35,068 bases of DNA from Saccoglossus kowalevskii (taxonomy: Eukaryota; Hemichordata; Enteropneusta; Harrimaniidae): contig NW_003134344.1 of the NCBI RefSeq assembly GCF_000003605.2, positions 253,446-288,513 of the forward strand, in the 5' to 3' direction. Shown here piece by piece: positions 20,953 through 34,149 of the stretch (the stretch's first letter is position 1; each line of letters opens with the position of its first letter). Both the position numbers and the translations under genes were made by a program. A model generated the notes under the pieces. The model did not search any database. It was not told the origin of the DNA and saw only the letters and a program-made list of their open reading frames with translations.

Positions 20953-23579
20953 TGGCAAAAATAGGTGCATATTGGGGCAAGCCAGGAAAAGGAACGGAAC
21001 ACGCTTATTATACATTCTTTGTTTGCGTCGTCTTCCATCCAAACAATTTTAACATTATTATATGTGTATCTAGCCACAGCACCCAGTTTGGCAAAAGACT
21101 TTGACCCCAAAAATATTGTACTCTAATATAGACGATATCGATCTCTAAGTGTATTGTTAATATTCTAGTTTAGAATGTGAATAATTGACGCCAGGATTAC
21201 TGATACTATTGAGAATGCAAACTCGTCGAGATATTTTGCCTCAACCTTTTAGAAGTAATGTATGTGATGTTCATGTGTGACCATTTAATTTAACTCTTGC
21301 ATCTTATCTGACAGTACTGAAGTGGTGATGGGTACATAATTAAAATACCCTACCAATATGTTAGTTAAACATCGATATAATAGGGTTCTTTTGTCTCGTA
21401 TAATTTCACAGACATAATCAACGTTTTAGCGAGTAACACTTTCAAAAAAATACTAGTATTAGTAATGATTATTGCTTCGTGTGAGCTTTAAGGATATTAA
21501 ATTAGGTGCCTTACTGTAGCAATCATGGTTGTAATGTGCTATTAGTCAGATACAGTAAATCATACGACTGTATATGCACATTATAAAAACTGGAAAATAG
21601 TAGAACACGTATGGTAAGCGTTTACAAATCTGTTGCTTAACGGCTTATATTACTTGTATTATGTTTCTCACAACAACAGGAAAAACAAATAGACTATATT
21701 GTTGTGTATTTATATAGTAAAAGGTTATTAAATTGTTTGAAACCTAAAACAGACAATAACATTTGGGGACACAATCCATTAGTTGGACTGTCTATAGAAA
21801 AAAAATGATTCTAATAATTTAGATACAGACTTATTTAATTAATATTATATGTTTTCGAAATCCACTTTTCAATAATCAGATAACCACAAAATTCACTAGC
21901 AAATAAATATCTTACCTAACAGAAGAAGACTCGTGGATAAATATGATTGCCACCGCTTGCCTATTTTCAATAGTGTAACGAAATACGGTACAGAAGAAAT
22001 AAAGTTTGTATTTCATAATTGTTTTCATTATACATATTTTCAGAAGGTTGTCCGACACTTCATGATTTTGGTGTTATCTGGCACTGCAGAATATAGTAAA
22101 ATAGTAAATAACGATGACGTCAGGGGTTGAGTATGCAAAATTGTTATACTGTGGTTGAGAATATTCTTGTGAAATGAACAAATATAACAAAAGCACATAA
22201 TCATCACATAGCACACGGCCTTACTTGTACAAAATGACGCAAACTATTAACTTGCATAGTTATATCAAAAATAGTTCCACATTCATCACTCTGCTATTCA
22301 CCTTTGTGCGGCCGCACGAATAAGATATGGCCTGTAACTGTATAAAATACTGACGGTAATATGTATCATGACATACGAATCACGCGTCGCAGTTTGTATG
22401 ATTTGGCGTTATATCAACAATTATGGTTCCACTTTCATCACTATGTCATTTTAACTTATTCAGAAAGAGCAATTGGATGGGAAATACATGAAACATTGTT
22501 GGTAGTAAATCATGCCTGCTGATGTGACATATGAATGTGATTGAGTTTTTGGCATTGAAGTTTTAAGTAAAGCAATGTATCTATAATGTGTTTTAGATGG
22601 TGTTCTGTTTCTGAATGTGTGTGTATCTAATAATAGTAAAAGGTGTTAGCATATAGTCACAGTTTTAATGGTCTAGTGCTTTGGTAATTATTATAGCCAA
22701 TTCATTGTAGGCTGTTCTCTCAAACACAGAGTGACACATGTACCATATATCAAAACGTGTCAGAGCATATAGTTTAAGAATATTATCATCAGTCAAAACA
22801 AGAATATATGATTTATATAGTTTAACAACAGCCCTTTTAAATCACAAAATATGATAGGTATACTACGTTTTATATGTGGTTTTGAAGATTCGAATATTGC
22901 TGATGTTGAGAACGAAAACCACTATAGGTACAACCTATTTTATCATTTGATACTTAGAAACGATGTCTAGACATGATTGTGTGTTTTAGTGAATTTTAGT
23001 GAAAACTAAATATTGTTCGCGAGCTTTCAAACGCCACAGTCACGTGGTGAATGACTTCAATTAACATGTTAAACATAGGGTGAACGTTTAACTGATGAAC
23101 ATACATATAAGCTGCACACGTACCAATTGCACTACTTGCAGAAACTATATGTACAAGTTTTATCTAGTATGATGTTATGTGAGATTGTTATCAAGCTGGC
23201 ATGCGACAATAATGATTGCACAATCTGATCACTTCCGGGACTACGATACCAGACTGACTGATGAGGATGTCACTCTAGATATGACGGTTGATGTACAGTG
23301 CAATGACCCGTACCAATAGGCAATGTTAGACTATTCAATATTATCATTCTACATCAGTCACTGAAGAAGTGTTATAAAATATATCATTCTAAAAAACTGT
23401 TTTTCTTCAAATGATGAGTAGTTTGATTATTTATATTTAAGAGTAGTAAAACTCATCAATGCTGAATAATTATTGAATAACCAAGTAAAACCTAACTTTG
23501 TTGTTGTTTAATGCTACAACCCTCAATGATAATCTCCTTTAACGTTCTGATCACATGTGTCATAAAATAGTATCCAAAT

Positions 23580-25030
23580 TAATATTAATGATTTAAGTAC
23601 GAATCATAACCTTCTGGGCTTTCTATTGTAATATCTGACAAATTAACTGTTTACGTCATGCACCTTTGGCGACTGTAATAAGGAGTGTTTACATAATCTA
23701 TTTACTTAAAATAAATAAGTCTTTATAATGGAAACTAATATAGACCGTATCGGGCAATGTTTATTAGTTTAATATGAACGAATAAGTTTATTTTCTTATT
23801 TCCTATTGCGAAATTAAGAGTATTCCTTTTTATATATGTGAACACAAAAAAAATAACAAATTTAATATGGTAATGATGCCAAACTTTCTTGGTGCAGTTT
23901 TTATCCATACATGTCAATTCGTATTCCTCTTACTTTATTTCAAAAGATAATTTCCATGTACCATCACACCATGGACACTATCTAAGAAATTTGTCGAAAT
24001 GGTCGTTTATTTTTCGGTGCCACGACATTTAAAACCATATTTACAACTCCGATGATGTAGATATTTTTAGTAGTTAACAATTGTTAATAAGTGTGTTTTA
24101 AACTCTCAGCATTAACGCTCAGGTATTGTTTAATGTTTATAGTATTGTATTTAATATTCATATTTGTGTACACAATGCATGTTTGTGAGTGTCGTATTAA
24201 GGATCTTGTATGAGTCTTTTGAATAAAAATACGTATCATTCAATTGTACGCCATAGTAGTGATAATTAATCCAAAGGGGGATATTTACACTCGAGAAACC
24301 CAGAAGTGTAATAATGGCTGTTTTGTTTGCCCCTCAAATGATCTAGTATTTGCCAAAACCCTTTTGAATACATTTTGGTTAAATAGTGTCCAATTTGTAA
24401 TTGCGATACACGTCTGCAGGGTTAGCTACTGACTGAATCAAAGATTGTTAATTAGTTTTATTCCCGGTATTCAGTGAAAAATCATAGTATGCCATCCAGG
24501 ATAACACTATAGGAGAAGTATGACTTTTCTATTATTCCTATTTATCTCACATGGATTGAAATTTCCGAATACAGCTCTTGCTTTGACAAAATAAGGAGGT
24601 GCATACGGTTTAGAGGTCAATAGTCCCACACAGTTAATCGAACATCATGTAGGCATCAAATAGGGTTTTGCTATATCGTATCTTTCATCTTTTCATGAGC
24701 AAGCTGATGTAAGCTATAGTTTCTTACTCTCGAATTGTAAAATTTCAATAACTCTGTATCAGGACCATAACAATAATCTATGGCTGGCTATCTATCTATC
24801 AAGCCCATAAAAGAAATGTCGCTCACTGATCAGAGCTAGCTTTAGAGCTGCTGTGCGAACGTTGCCTATATCTTAATAAATAACGCCGGTATTTTATTTT
24901 CGGGTCTGAATCACTGCGCACGCGCACCCGCACATAAGGTAAACAAATGCGATTGACGAGTAAAGAGTGTCTGTATTAAAATAGTTACATTTTGTTATAA
25001 ACATGTACCATTCAAAAGAACACACTTACA
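23580..25030. other. Part of the unit absent from copy 1 and rearranged in copy 3
   Basis: In copy 1, AAAATAGTA is followed directly by GTTCAATAGTG (17270-17290), skipping this 1.45 kb. Copy 3 has a diverged version at about 32310-32905, but lacks the equivalent of about 24567-25020. A phrase resembling a zinc-finger linker (YTRETQKCNNG near 24283; YTGETHGCNNG near 32732) is present in both, but it is too short to call. Confidence 0.6.
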
Positions 25031-26840
25031 CTGTTCAATAGTTTCTCCTTTACAAAATCCTTGATTACAAATCCTCTACATCAAAAATTTCTCAGCACTG
25101 TTATATGATATCGTTATACTTGTGCCCTGACACTTTGATTGGCAGTCTCATGACTTCCTCGCCTTGACTTTTACACTTGTTAGGGTTGAGATAAGAGTGA
25201 AAGTCTATTCTCAAATCCTCTTCACATAACAGGTCTTTTAATAACTTTAGGCGGTTTTGTGATACCATCGCCAATGGCTTACAAAATTTAGTTTTAAAAA
25301 TGAGTTGTGATAAGATACACTTTCATCAATTGTATCAAACGTTGGTGAAATGACAGTCATTGTAGATGAACATATGCCGAAACACTACATTTCTACACAT
25401 CGACGGCAATTTGCTAGGAGTGCCTCGTCAAATTCTTTGAAGCTCGGTGTGAGATATTGGTGCGGACATGTTAGCTTTTGTACATAGATGTTCCAAAGGT
25501 AAGATAACATATAAAATGAAATATAATGAAAGAACGACTATTGATATTTTACTCCAGTAAAGCTCCAACTACATACAAATTCTTACATTATTAAACCGTG
25601 AAACATAATATATGTCGTGAATACATCACTGATTTGATTTGACAAATGGCTGATTGATTTTATCTTTACCCATTTTACTGACAATTTTGACTGTTTTTTT
25701 TTTCAAATACCCTTCAATTGATTGATTTGTTTCAATAAAATTTCAATGGCTTGAATTTTATGTTATATTTAAATTGACTGTGTCGACTTGGCCCTCCAAG
25801 ACCACTTTCTGAAAAATTGTTGCAGAGGCAATACATAATTTTAGATCAATGTAATTTAACTTTTGGTTAAGCAATATTTTCTTTACATCTTTTCCTTTTT
25901 CTTCTTCATTTTGTCTCTCAAATTCAATACCGAAAGGACTACGTCACTGACATACACGTGTTATGTGTGTCGTTTAAACGTAATTATGTATGTACATGCA
26001 TCGTTTCCAGAATAGTTAATTCACTGCACAAACTGTTAAAAATATATTTCAATTATTGGCGTTTTATTTATGGCAACTAAGAGTAACCAAGTTTTAGTTT
26101 TGCAGCCTATTTATATTCAATATCGTATCAGATGGCAAGACAGTCCAGTAACCATGCATTACTGTAATAAGTACATTCTTGAGCATAACAACGTGGAGTA
26201 ATTCATAAATGCGAACTACAATTTCTTAGGCGTCATCCAAAAGAAATATACTACAACGTTGGGCAAAGGAACTATTGATGGTCATCGACATCAAACGTAT
26301 GAAGTAAAACTAATACATGACAAATTGATACCTTCAAATATGATTTATCGATCTATTGGTCACATAATTAAATTGTATATGAATTGATAAAATGTCTACT
26401 GGTATGTGAAACCGCAAAATACAAAATACGTTATAAATATGAAACAATATATCACCTGCTCAGTCTGAATTCCATAGAGGTCAATATAATATTCACTAGA
26501 AACTGTAGTATGACAGATTTGTTTTACTGTGTTTGTGAAGTACTGACTAAACATGCAAATACAATATTTACATTTACGGAGAATGGAGTTTAATGTCACA
26601 ATTCGATATCGTGAATACAAAATCTAGTGTCTATATTGATTTATATATTCTTATAATATATAATAAGATATGTCCACACTAAAATCAGATTGACAGCTTG
26701 ACGTCAATTCCAATTGTTGTTTTTATTATCACATTTAGTAAGTCAACTTTAGTATGGTAATATAAAATCATGTATCTGTCTCGACATGAAAGTACTTCAT
26801 CAGTGACAAATAGGGCACCTAGTTGATGTACACTAGTAGT

Positions 26841-26936
26841 AACGAAACGAACCCTATGTGTTGCCATTGTACGTTTCAATGGATTAGAAAATGCGAAATC
26901 CTCAAATACATAACGCATACTGGTGAATGCATGAAG
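26841..26936 (+). pseudogene. Degenerate C2H2 zinc-finger fragment
   Basis: The frame reads N-E-T-N-P-M-C-C-H-C-T-F-Q-W-I-R-K-C, then E-I-L-K-Y-I-T-H-T-G-E-C. This fits a classical finger: C-x2-C at 26859-26870, an aromatic two residues later, hydrophobic I/L at the expected site, then H-T-G-E, the hallmark inter-finger linker, at 26916-26927. Two defects are visible: the first zinc-binding histidine is tyrosine (TAC, one transition from CAC), and one residue is missing between the histidine positions. C2H2 proteins bind DNA in the nucleus, but this piece could not be a normal finger. No neighbouring intact finger was found. An open frame on the opposite strand (26685-26918) competes with this reading, so chance similarity is possible. 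Confidence 0.37.
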
Positions 26937-29041
26937 CTATCGATATATAACGATAACAATCGGAATCATCCTATAATAGTTCTGATCTGTTTGATCACTT
27001 ACCCGGTCGTCTCTGCACGTGCATTACACTGAATCACATACAACCGATCAGTTTAAACCAAATATGACTTCTGTCATCGCAATATAACGTGTAAATTAAA
27101 TCGGTTTCGCTATGAGTTAGTTAGGTGAGTATAATTGGCGATATAACAGGACAACTGGCTAATCTCAAACTTCATACTGGGCTTGTGTTCTGAGTGTACA
27201 ACGTAACTCAAAGTAACCCCTTTTAAAAATCTACCATCGAAATTTGTTGATTAATGTCTTTTGCGAACTGTTGTAGGACCCATACGGTCTTTGTCTGTTT
27301 TCATGAATGTCCGTTAGTCCGTAAAAAAGATGCAATAATACCAATCTTTATGGCATTACTCAGTGTATGATAGTGAAGTAGAGAGCCACAGTATACCTTC
27401 GAATGCCACATGCACAATGAGAGTAACACTGTTAAGATTAAACCACGGTGGTCGAATTTATAAAGTTTATTATCTGATTGAATCAATAAATGTGACAGAG
27501 GAGACGATATTTGGTAATCAAAGTTTAGAGTATCAAACCAACAATTCAGGGAAAAAAATTAAATATCAAGGTCACATCAAGTATTTATGTGTATTCTTAC
27601 TTGTAGTATCACCACTTACTAAATATAGCCAGCGCAATCGAAAGTGGCACACTTTTTTGCGATTCACAAGATGAAGCTACAGTTGAAACCAAAGTTCAAG
27701 GTCACAGCATGAGTATATGTATTTTGTAAACTAGCCATGGCCATACAAATTAGTAGTATTCACTCACGAGTGACTCAAAACACGTGGCATCCCTATCTGA
27801 ACGATAGGGTAAAGTATTCGTAGCTGTATGTTCATCTACAAGAAGAAATAGCTATTAACCTCAAACTTGGTACACAGATTCCTTATAGGGACAGATAGTT
27901 AAATGTCACAGTCACATTGTTTCAAAAACATGGCACATTTTAATGCCAATATTTACAAGTCATAGGTAAAATTAGTATTAGAGTATTAGGCCTAAACTGT
28001 GGCTATTGGCTAGGGGAGATTGATAGGGGAAAATCTAGCATGATGTGGCATCTCCTTCTAGATGTAGATGCTATCTAGCGATATGCCGTGACCACTTTTG
28101 GATTAACTGGTGACAAAACCATTTTATACATGCATTGACATTTGCACACTTTTTTCTAGCAACGCTTGACATTTTAAAAGTATATTCCTTTTGTTTCCAC
28201 TGCATTCAAACAATAAAACAACTGATTCATGCAGGATATATTAAATATATATATAACGGTATAAGCAATCGAACACGTTTGTCCGCCATATCCCATACTT
28301 TATTTTAAATGACTTATGTCATCTGTTTTAATTCAAATAAATAGATCAAACAGTATGCCGACACAAAGCAGAACGCACACCACTTGCATATAAAGACACA
28401 TCTGCTGATTAACATGGCGCAGACATGTACGAAATTCAATCTATATATTGTTATTATAGTCAGGTAATATCGACTGTTGCATAATGGTCACTGCTCAAAC
28501 TAAATTACCATGAAATCGATTAGGAACCTAGAAAGACAGACTGCATCCTCTTATTGCCCGCAAATGAAGCATACATAATTTCACTGCATTACAATAAATA
28601 GCTAATTAATAATATTAATGTCGGACTCACACATTCCATACCCTAAGATGCGTTTTTGGATGTTGTAGTGCATGCCAATGTTTTAAAACTGTTAAATGTA
28701 TATCTAGCCACAACACCCACTTTGGCAAAAAACTTCGACCCACAACACAATGTACTCTTATAGAGACGATATCTATCAGTGAATGTATTGTAACTATTCT
28801 AGTTTTGAATGTGAATAACTGACGCCAGGATTCCTCTCACTATTAACAATGCAAAACTAGTCGAAGTATTTAATAATTTTCCGAAGTAATGTATGTGATG
28901 ACCATGTGAGACCATTTGATTGAATTTTTGCAGTTTCGCTGACAATACTATAGTGATGATAGGTACATCATTAAAATATCCTACCGACATATAAACATCG
29001 ATACAACAGGGTTATGTTGTCTCACACAATTTCACAGACAC

Positions 29042-29208
29042 TGTCACAGTGTAAGGCATGCTTATTGCTATAGAGAGGGACACTCACAGATCTTACAATG
29101 GACTGGGATTCTGAAATACACATACACAAAAATATCAAATTGAAGCTCATGGCTTTAATATCTCTCAAAATAATTACAAGGAACAAAGCACAGAAATAAA
29201 TAAATAAT
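29042..29208 (-). mobile_element. Antisense fragment of the 13911-14600 LTR family
   Basis: Reverse-complement similarity to about 14383-14600: TGTCACAGTG at the start, then CTTATTGC, GAGAGGG, ACACATACAC, TTGGCTTTAATA (here ATGGCTTTAATA), and CTCTCAAAATAATTACAAG. About 50 bp of the LTR are missing in the middle, and its 5' two-thirds are absent. Copy 2 lacks it: the host sequence there runs TTTCACAGACATAATC and rejoins near GTATTAGTAATG. About 40 bp of host sequence were lost with it, so no target duplication can be checked on the right. Confidence 0.75.
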
Positions 29209-31194
29209 AGTATTGGATATGAGTATTGAATCGTGTGATCAGCTTTAGGGAGATTAAATTGGGTACTTTAGTGTAGCAATTATGGTAGTAATGTCCTCTT
29301 AGTAAGATACTAAGAATAGTGAATAGTATGAATATATATGATTAGATATGAAAACTGGAATGTAGCAGAACATGTATGGAAAATGTTTACAATTATGTAT
29401 GTTAACGGTTTATATTAGATTTCACAACAACAGGAAGAACAAATAGACTATCTGCATATAAGTGAACATTTTGAAAAATAAAAAAAAATAATAGAATGCA
29501 GCGACACAAATAATTATTTTGGCTGTCAATATCACATATGATTGTAATATGAATAACGTATATAAGACTTGTTTTAGCAATATAACATGTCAAATCAACA
29601 CTGGTAATTCCGTGTTAATTGTAACATAATTGCAATGACATTAGTTGTTGTCCAAATTCACCAGTTAATACATATATTATCTAGCGGAACAAAACATGTG
29701 AAAACATATGATTAAAACCGCTTGCCTGGTGTATAGCTTTGTTTGCTTTCTCAATATTAGCATCTCATAATTGTTTTCATTACACATATTTTAAAAAGGT
29801 TGTCCAAGGCTTCATGCGTTTTGTGTTATCTGGCACTGCAGAATATGGTAAAGATAGTAAATAATAGCGACATATTGTGTTGAATATGCAGAATCTCCTT
29901 GCCAAATCTAACAAAAGCACAGAATCGAATCATTACATAACATTCGGTCTCACTATTACAAAATGACGCTCACTATATTTTTGTATTCTGCGTTATATAA
30001 AAAATAGTTACACATTCATCACTCTGCTATTCACCTTTGTGGGAAAGTACGAATAAGATATGGATGGGAACAATATAAATCACTGACGGTGATATGCAAC
30101 ATTAGCATACGAATCACGAATTATAGTTCCACATTAATCACGGTCTCTTTAACTTCTCCAGAAAGTGTAAATGTATGGATGAAAAATGTATAAAACACTG
30201 CTTGCTGGTAATCAATCATGCCTGCTGACGTGTTTTAGATGATATGCTGCTTCTGCATGAGTGTGTATGTATCTATAACAAAACTACAAAATTAATAACA
30301 GTGTTAGCATTGAGCCACGGTTTCAACGTTTGAGTGCCTTGGAAACGAAAATAGTCAATTCTTTGTCAGCTGTTCTATCCAACACTAAGTAACACATTTG
30401 CAGTATATTGAAACGTATCAGAGCATAGAGCTTAATAATATTATCATCAGTCAAAACAAGAGTAAATAGTTTATATACTAAGTTTAACAAACCCCAGTTA
30501 AAGCACAGAATATAATAGGTATACTAAGTTTTACATGTGGTTTTAATTATTCGAATGTTGCTGACGTTGTGGACAAAAATCGTTTTTGAAACACCCTGTC
30601 TTATCATTTTGGTGTATTGAAAAATAAGTATTGTTTGCGAGTTTTCGAACGCCACAGTCATGCGGTGAATAACTTCAAATAACAGTTTATGGGGTGAACG
30701 GAGAACAGATAAACGTACATATAAGCTTCACACACAACAATTGCACTATGTGTAGAAACTATATGTACACGTTTTATTCAGTATTATGTTATGTAAGATT
30801 GCTATCAAGCTGGTATGCGACAATAATGATTGTACAATCTGATCATTTTCGGGACAACCATAGCAGACTGACTGATGAGAATGTCACTATAGATATGATG
30901 GTAGATGTACAGTGCAATTACCTGTATTCATATGTAATGTTAGGCTATTCAAAATCATACAGCAGTCACTGAAGATGTGTTATAAAAAATACCATTCCAA
31001 AAAAAGTATTTTTTTTGGCAAATTGATGAATAATTTGTTACTACTCTTAAATATGAATAAACGATCTTCTATCACTAATGCTTCTATCACCAATCATTAT
31101 TAGATAACCCAAACTATTTGTGTTTTAATGCTTCTGGAAACCCACAATGATAATCTTTTTTAACATTCTGATCGCATGTGTCACATAATATTAC

Positions 31195-32305
31195 ATTGCC
31201 AGAAATTGACAATAGAATCTAGTCAAGTAGGGATTTCCTGTCTATCCCATTGCAGTGACTATAGTTACATGCAAAATTATTCAAGACACCCGATGATGTC
31301 ATAGACTTTATAGGTATATTGTTTAGCCTAATTGAGAGTCTATTGGTATGTTAAGTAGTTCACAACTTGGGGTTGGAAACAATAGTAAGTGAGGTAATCT
31401 TTTGTTTCCTTTGTTTTGTACCCACTTGTATTTGTTAGCTGATCACATGAAGCCAGCTAATAAATGTTTTGGTTGCCAGAGTTCGAGATACCCTTAGGTA
31501 CACTCTTAAGATGGCATTAAATACAAGCCACCTGCTATATACTTGATAAAAAAATCTGTGGACAGACCAATCTTGTCGAAGGCGACTGATTTGCAAATTA
31601 CGTTTGTTTGACGCATTACAAGACAAAAGTCGAGACTGTCGTGGAACAATACACAACTCACGGACATACGTCTTGATGAAACCCCTCGGCCGATACAATA
31701 TATTGATCTTGTGGTCTGACCTTCAGCATCAAAGGCAGTTTGGCGATAGTGGTTCGCATTCGAAAAGTGGGGTGATTAAACGGAAATAATCAGAAAGAAG
31801 TCTTGATTCAGGTTACTTCCTGTTGTTAATTGGATTAAAACAGCTATATTTGCTATCAACGTATCGTACATCTGTGTAAAAAAATGCATGAATTTCAACT
31901 CTAATTTGGGCAGCGCATACTGCCTCTAAAACTGCGCCAGACTCTGGCACACAAATACACATTGCCCATCAGTAATACACTGGGCCAATGTAAAATTTAT
32001 CATCAGGTTTTACGGCAAGTTGGGCATTTACTGGTGGAGTTTTAATGGAAACATATATAACATATTGAAAGATTGGAACGTCGCCTGTCTATTAAGAAGC
32101 ACACAAAAGTGAAAAAATGGAAAATATAAACTCAAGATAAAATTTTGTTTTAATACATGTTTATGCAATGCATTCTCTATGGCACATTCTGTGATGTTTA
32201 TTTGACTGAGGAACACTGGCCAGGGCGGAAGTCGGCCATCTTGTCCACCCATTTCTGGTGGTGTGTAAGTTTGAATATCAAAACGTGACGTATTATGCAA
32301 GTTTC
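31195..32305. other. Copy 3-specific 1.1-kb segment
   Basis: Between CACATAATATTACATTGCC and CATGACACTCTGG copy 3 holds about 1.1 kb that copy 2 lacks (equivalent position about 23575-23600). Edges show no convincing terminal repeats. It contains several minus-strand open stretches with protein-like composition. Confidence 0.6.
31658..32300 (-). pseudogene. Possible decayed multi-exon gene fragment; product unknown
   Basis: Three minus-strand stretches in order look like exons. The first, from 32300 to about 32170, includes TPPEMGGQDGRLPPWPVF. The second starts after an acceptor-like TGTGCTTCTTAATAG at 32089, is open for 39 codons (including IKTPPVNAQLAVKPDD), hits TGA at 31971-31969, then continues open in the same frame for about 50 more codons to 31813. 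The third, about 31790-31661, includes RTTIAKLPLMLKVRPQDQ and ends in TGA. The in-frame TGA suggests inactivation or a lineage-specific stop. I do not recognise a domain. All three lie in the segment specific to copy 3. Alternatives are transposon-derived coding sequence or chance frames. Confidence 0.25.
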
Positions 32306-32982
32306 AACATAAAATCATGACACTCTGGTCTTTATATAGTAATATCTGACAAAGTAACTATTTACGCGATGTACCCCTGGCGATTGTAATTTTTGTCTTC
32401 TTATTTTTCTTATTTTCCTTTTTGCTAAATTGAAAGTTTGGCGTGTTAATTATTTGAACCAAAAAAATATCAAATTGAATTTGTTTGATACTTTTCTATT
32501 TAATATTGATAATGATGATAAACTTTCTTGGCGCAGTTTTTATCCACATATGCCCTAATAACAATTCGTATTCCTCTTACATTATTTCAAAAGTTAATTT
32601 TCATGCACCAACACGCTACGCCACGCATGTTTATGAGTGCCGTATTAGGGATCTCGTAGGCGTCTCTTGAAGAAAAAAAGTATCATTCAATTGAACGCCA
32701 TAGTATTGATAATTAATCCAAATGAAAGATATTTACACTGGAGAGACCCATGGATGTAATAATGGCCATTCTGTTTTTTTCCCTCAAGTGATATAGTGTT
32801 TGCCAAAACCCTTTGGTTGAATAGTGTCCAATTTGTAATCCAGGATAATTGAAGAAGCATAGGAAGAGTATGATTTTTCTATTATTCCCCTATTTCTAAC
32901 ATGGATTGAAATTGACACTTGCGCTGTTCAATAGTCCACTTGATTACAAACCCACTACATTCAAAAACTATCAGCACCGTTA

Positions 32983-33324
32983 CCACATAATCATTAAATA
33001 CGGTTGTATCACTGGTGTATGGGGTTCCCTGGCAGAATTACTATATATACACTCATGATTTCAGCATTAGGGCTCGGCTGTAGATATTTTTGTTACATGC
33101 TTAACTCGAGATCTAGCACAAATCACAATAGCAGACGCCATTTCAACTCAAGGTTCTCCTCGTATTAACCAATCATATGTAATAGCACTATGAACCAATC
33201 GCACCAATTGCAAGTTCGCTAAAATATGTTACAATGGCTGATCCTACAAGTCTATAAAAGATCTGAATACTTGTTTTAGCGCGCTAGTACATGTAACATT
33301 TCTAGTGCCGAATTAATAAACTGT
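32983..33324 (+). other. Insert of about 340 bp with promoter-like content (interrupts tandem copy 3)
   Basis: Copies 1 and 2 join the flanks directly (CAACACTGTGTTACATGAT at 17325; CAGCACTGTTATATGAT at 25094). Copy 3 has about 340 bp between CACCGTTA and CTGTGTTATATGAT, possibly with a short GTTA duplication (32979-32982, 33325-33328). It carries CCAAT boxes, a TATA box and AATAAA (33315-33320) about 30 bp past the predicted start of transcription, an order like U3-R of an LTR. No TG...CA ends were found, so LTR origin is only a guess. Confidence 0.55.
33169..33259 (+). promoter_or_regulatory. CCAAT/TATA promoter-like block, nested unit 1
   Basis: CCAAT at 33169-33173, 33195-33199 and 33204-33208, all on the plus strand, are followed by TATAAAA at 33253-33259. 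This spacing is that of an RNA polymerase II core promoter and predicts transcription starting near 33284, inside GCGCGCTAGTAC. A conserved donor-like site at 33753 would end a first exon of about 470 nt. Function is inferred from motif order only. Confidence 0.5.
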
Positions 33325-34149
33325 GTTATATGATATCGTTCTACTTGTTTCCTGTTACCTCGATTGGCAGTCCCATTGCTTACCCGTCTTGACTTTTATG
33401 CTTGTTAGGGTTGCGATAAGAGTGAAACTCTATTCTCTAGTCCTCCCCACAGAATTATTTGGAGCAGAGCTTTTAATGACTTTAGACGTTTTTGCGAAAC
33501 CATTGCTAATGGCTTACCAAACTTAGTACTAAACATAACTAATGATGCGATACCCTTTCACCAATTGTATTGAAAGTTGGTGTTAAAAAAATACTGGTTT
33601 TCATCTGCACATCTAACTGGCAGTCATTTACCAGAACACTACATCTCTACACATCGTCGACAATTTCCTAGGAATGCCAAATTCTTTAAAACTCGGTTTG
33701 GGATATTGGTGCGGACATGTTTCTGTCGATTTTGTGCATAGTTGTTTCAAAGGTAAGATGTAATGGCATACTACATGCATGTTCACTAATTTGTTTTTCA
33801 TTTTGTATAATGAGATCATGTTGGCCGTTTACTTTTTTCTTGCTTTTGGGGGTTCGACTAGCGATAATTTACTCATAATTCTATAATTCCCCTATTTCTA
33901 ACATGGGTGGAAATTGACACTTGCGCTGTTCAATAGTCCCATTGATAAGAAGCCCAATACATCCAAAAACGCTCAGCACCGTTACCACATAACCAATAAA
34001 TGGGGTTCCCTGGTAGAATTACTATATATACACTCATGATTTCAGCATTAGGGCTTGGCTGTAGATATTTTTGTTACATGCTTAACTCGAGATCTAGCAC
34101 AAATCACAATAGTAGACGCCATTTCAACTCAAGGTTCTCCTCTTATTAA

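Larger units (their letters stand above)
21061..28674 (+). repeat. Copy 2 of the 7.6-kb tandem unit (most complete)
   Basis: Starts at ATCTAGCCACAGCACCC (pairs with ATCTAGCCACAACACCC near 28702) and ends at TTTTTGGATGTTGTAG plus a few bases (pairs with the copy 1 end at 20000). The offset to copy 3 is 7634 at the start and 7752 at TTCATG (22059 with 29811), growing with indels. No intact gene is seen; a zinc-finger-like relic lies at 26841-26936. Elsewhere, short A+T-rich frames differ between copies and are not preserved. Confidence 0.87.
32885..33886 (+). repeat. Nested tandem repeat, unit 1 (1002 bp)
   Basis: Starts at TTCCCCTATTTCTAACATGG and runs to the next occurrence at 33887. It combines sequence shared with copies 1 and 2 (83 bp at the start, then about 555 bp from 33325) with a 340-bp promoter-like insert between them (32983-33324). 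A donor-like TTTCAAAG|GTAAGA lies at 33753. Confidence 0.92.

Noticed and set aside
27363..27674. 103-codon plus-strand frame in copy 2
   Set aside because: It begins with GTG, and the copy 1 equivalent (about 18780-19090) is full of stops, so there is no sign of selection on the frame.
33847..33862. GGTTCGACTAG resembling a tRNA B box
   Set aside because: Lacks the final CC of the B box, has no A box at proper spacing and no cloverleaf; copy 1 has a diverged version.
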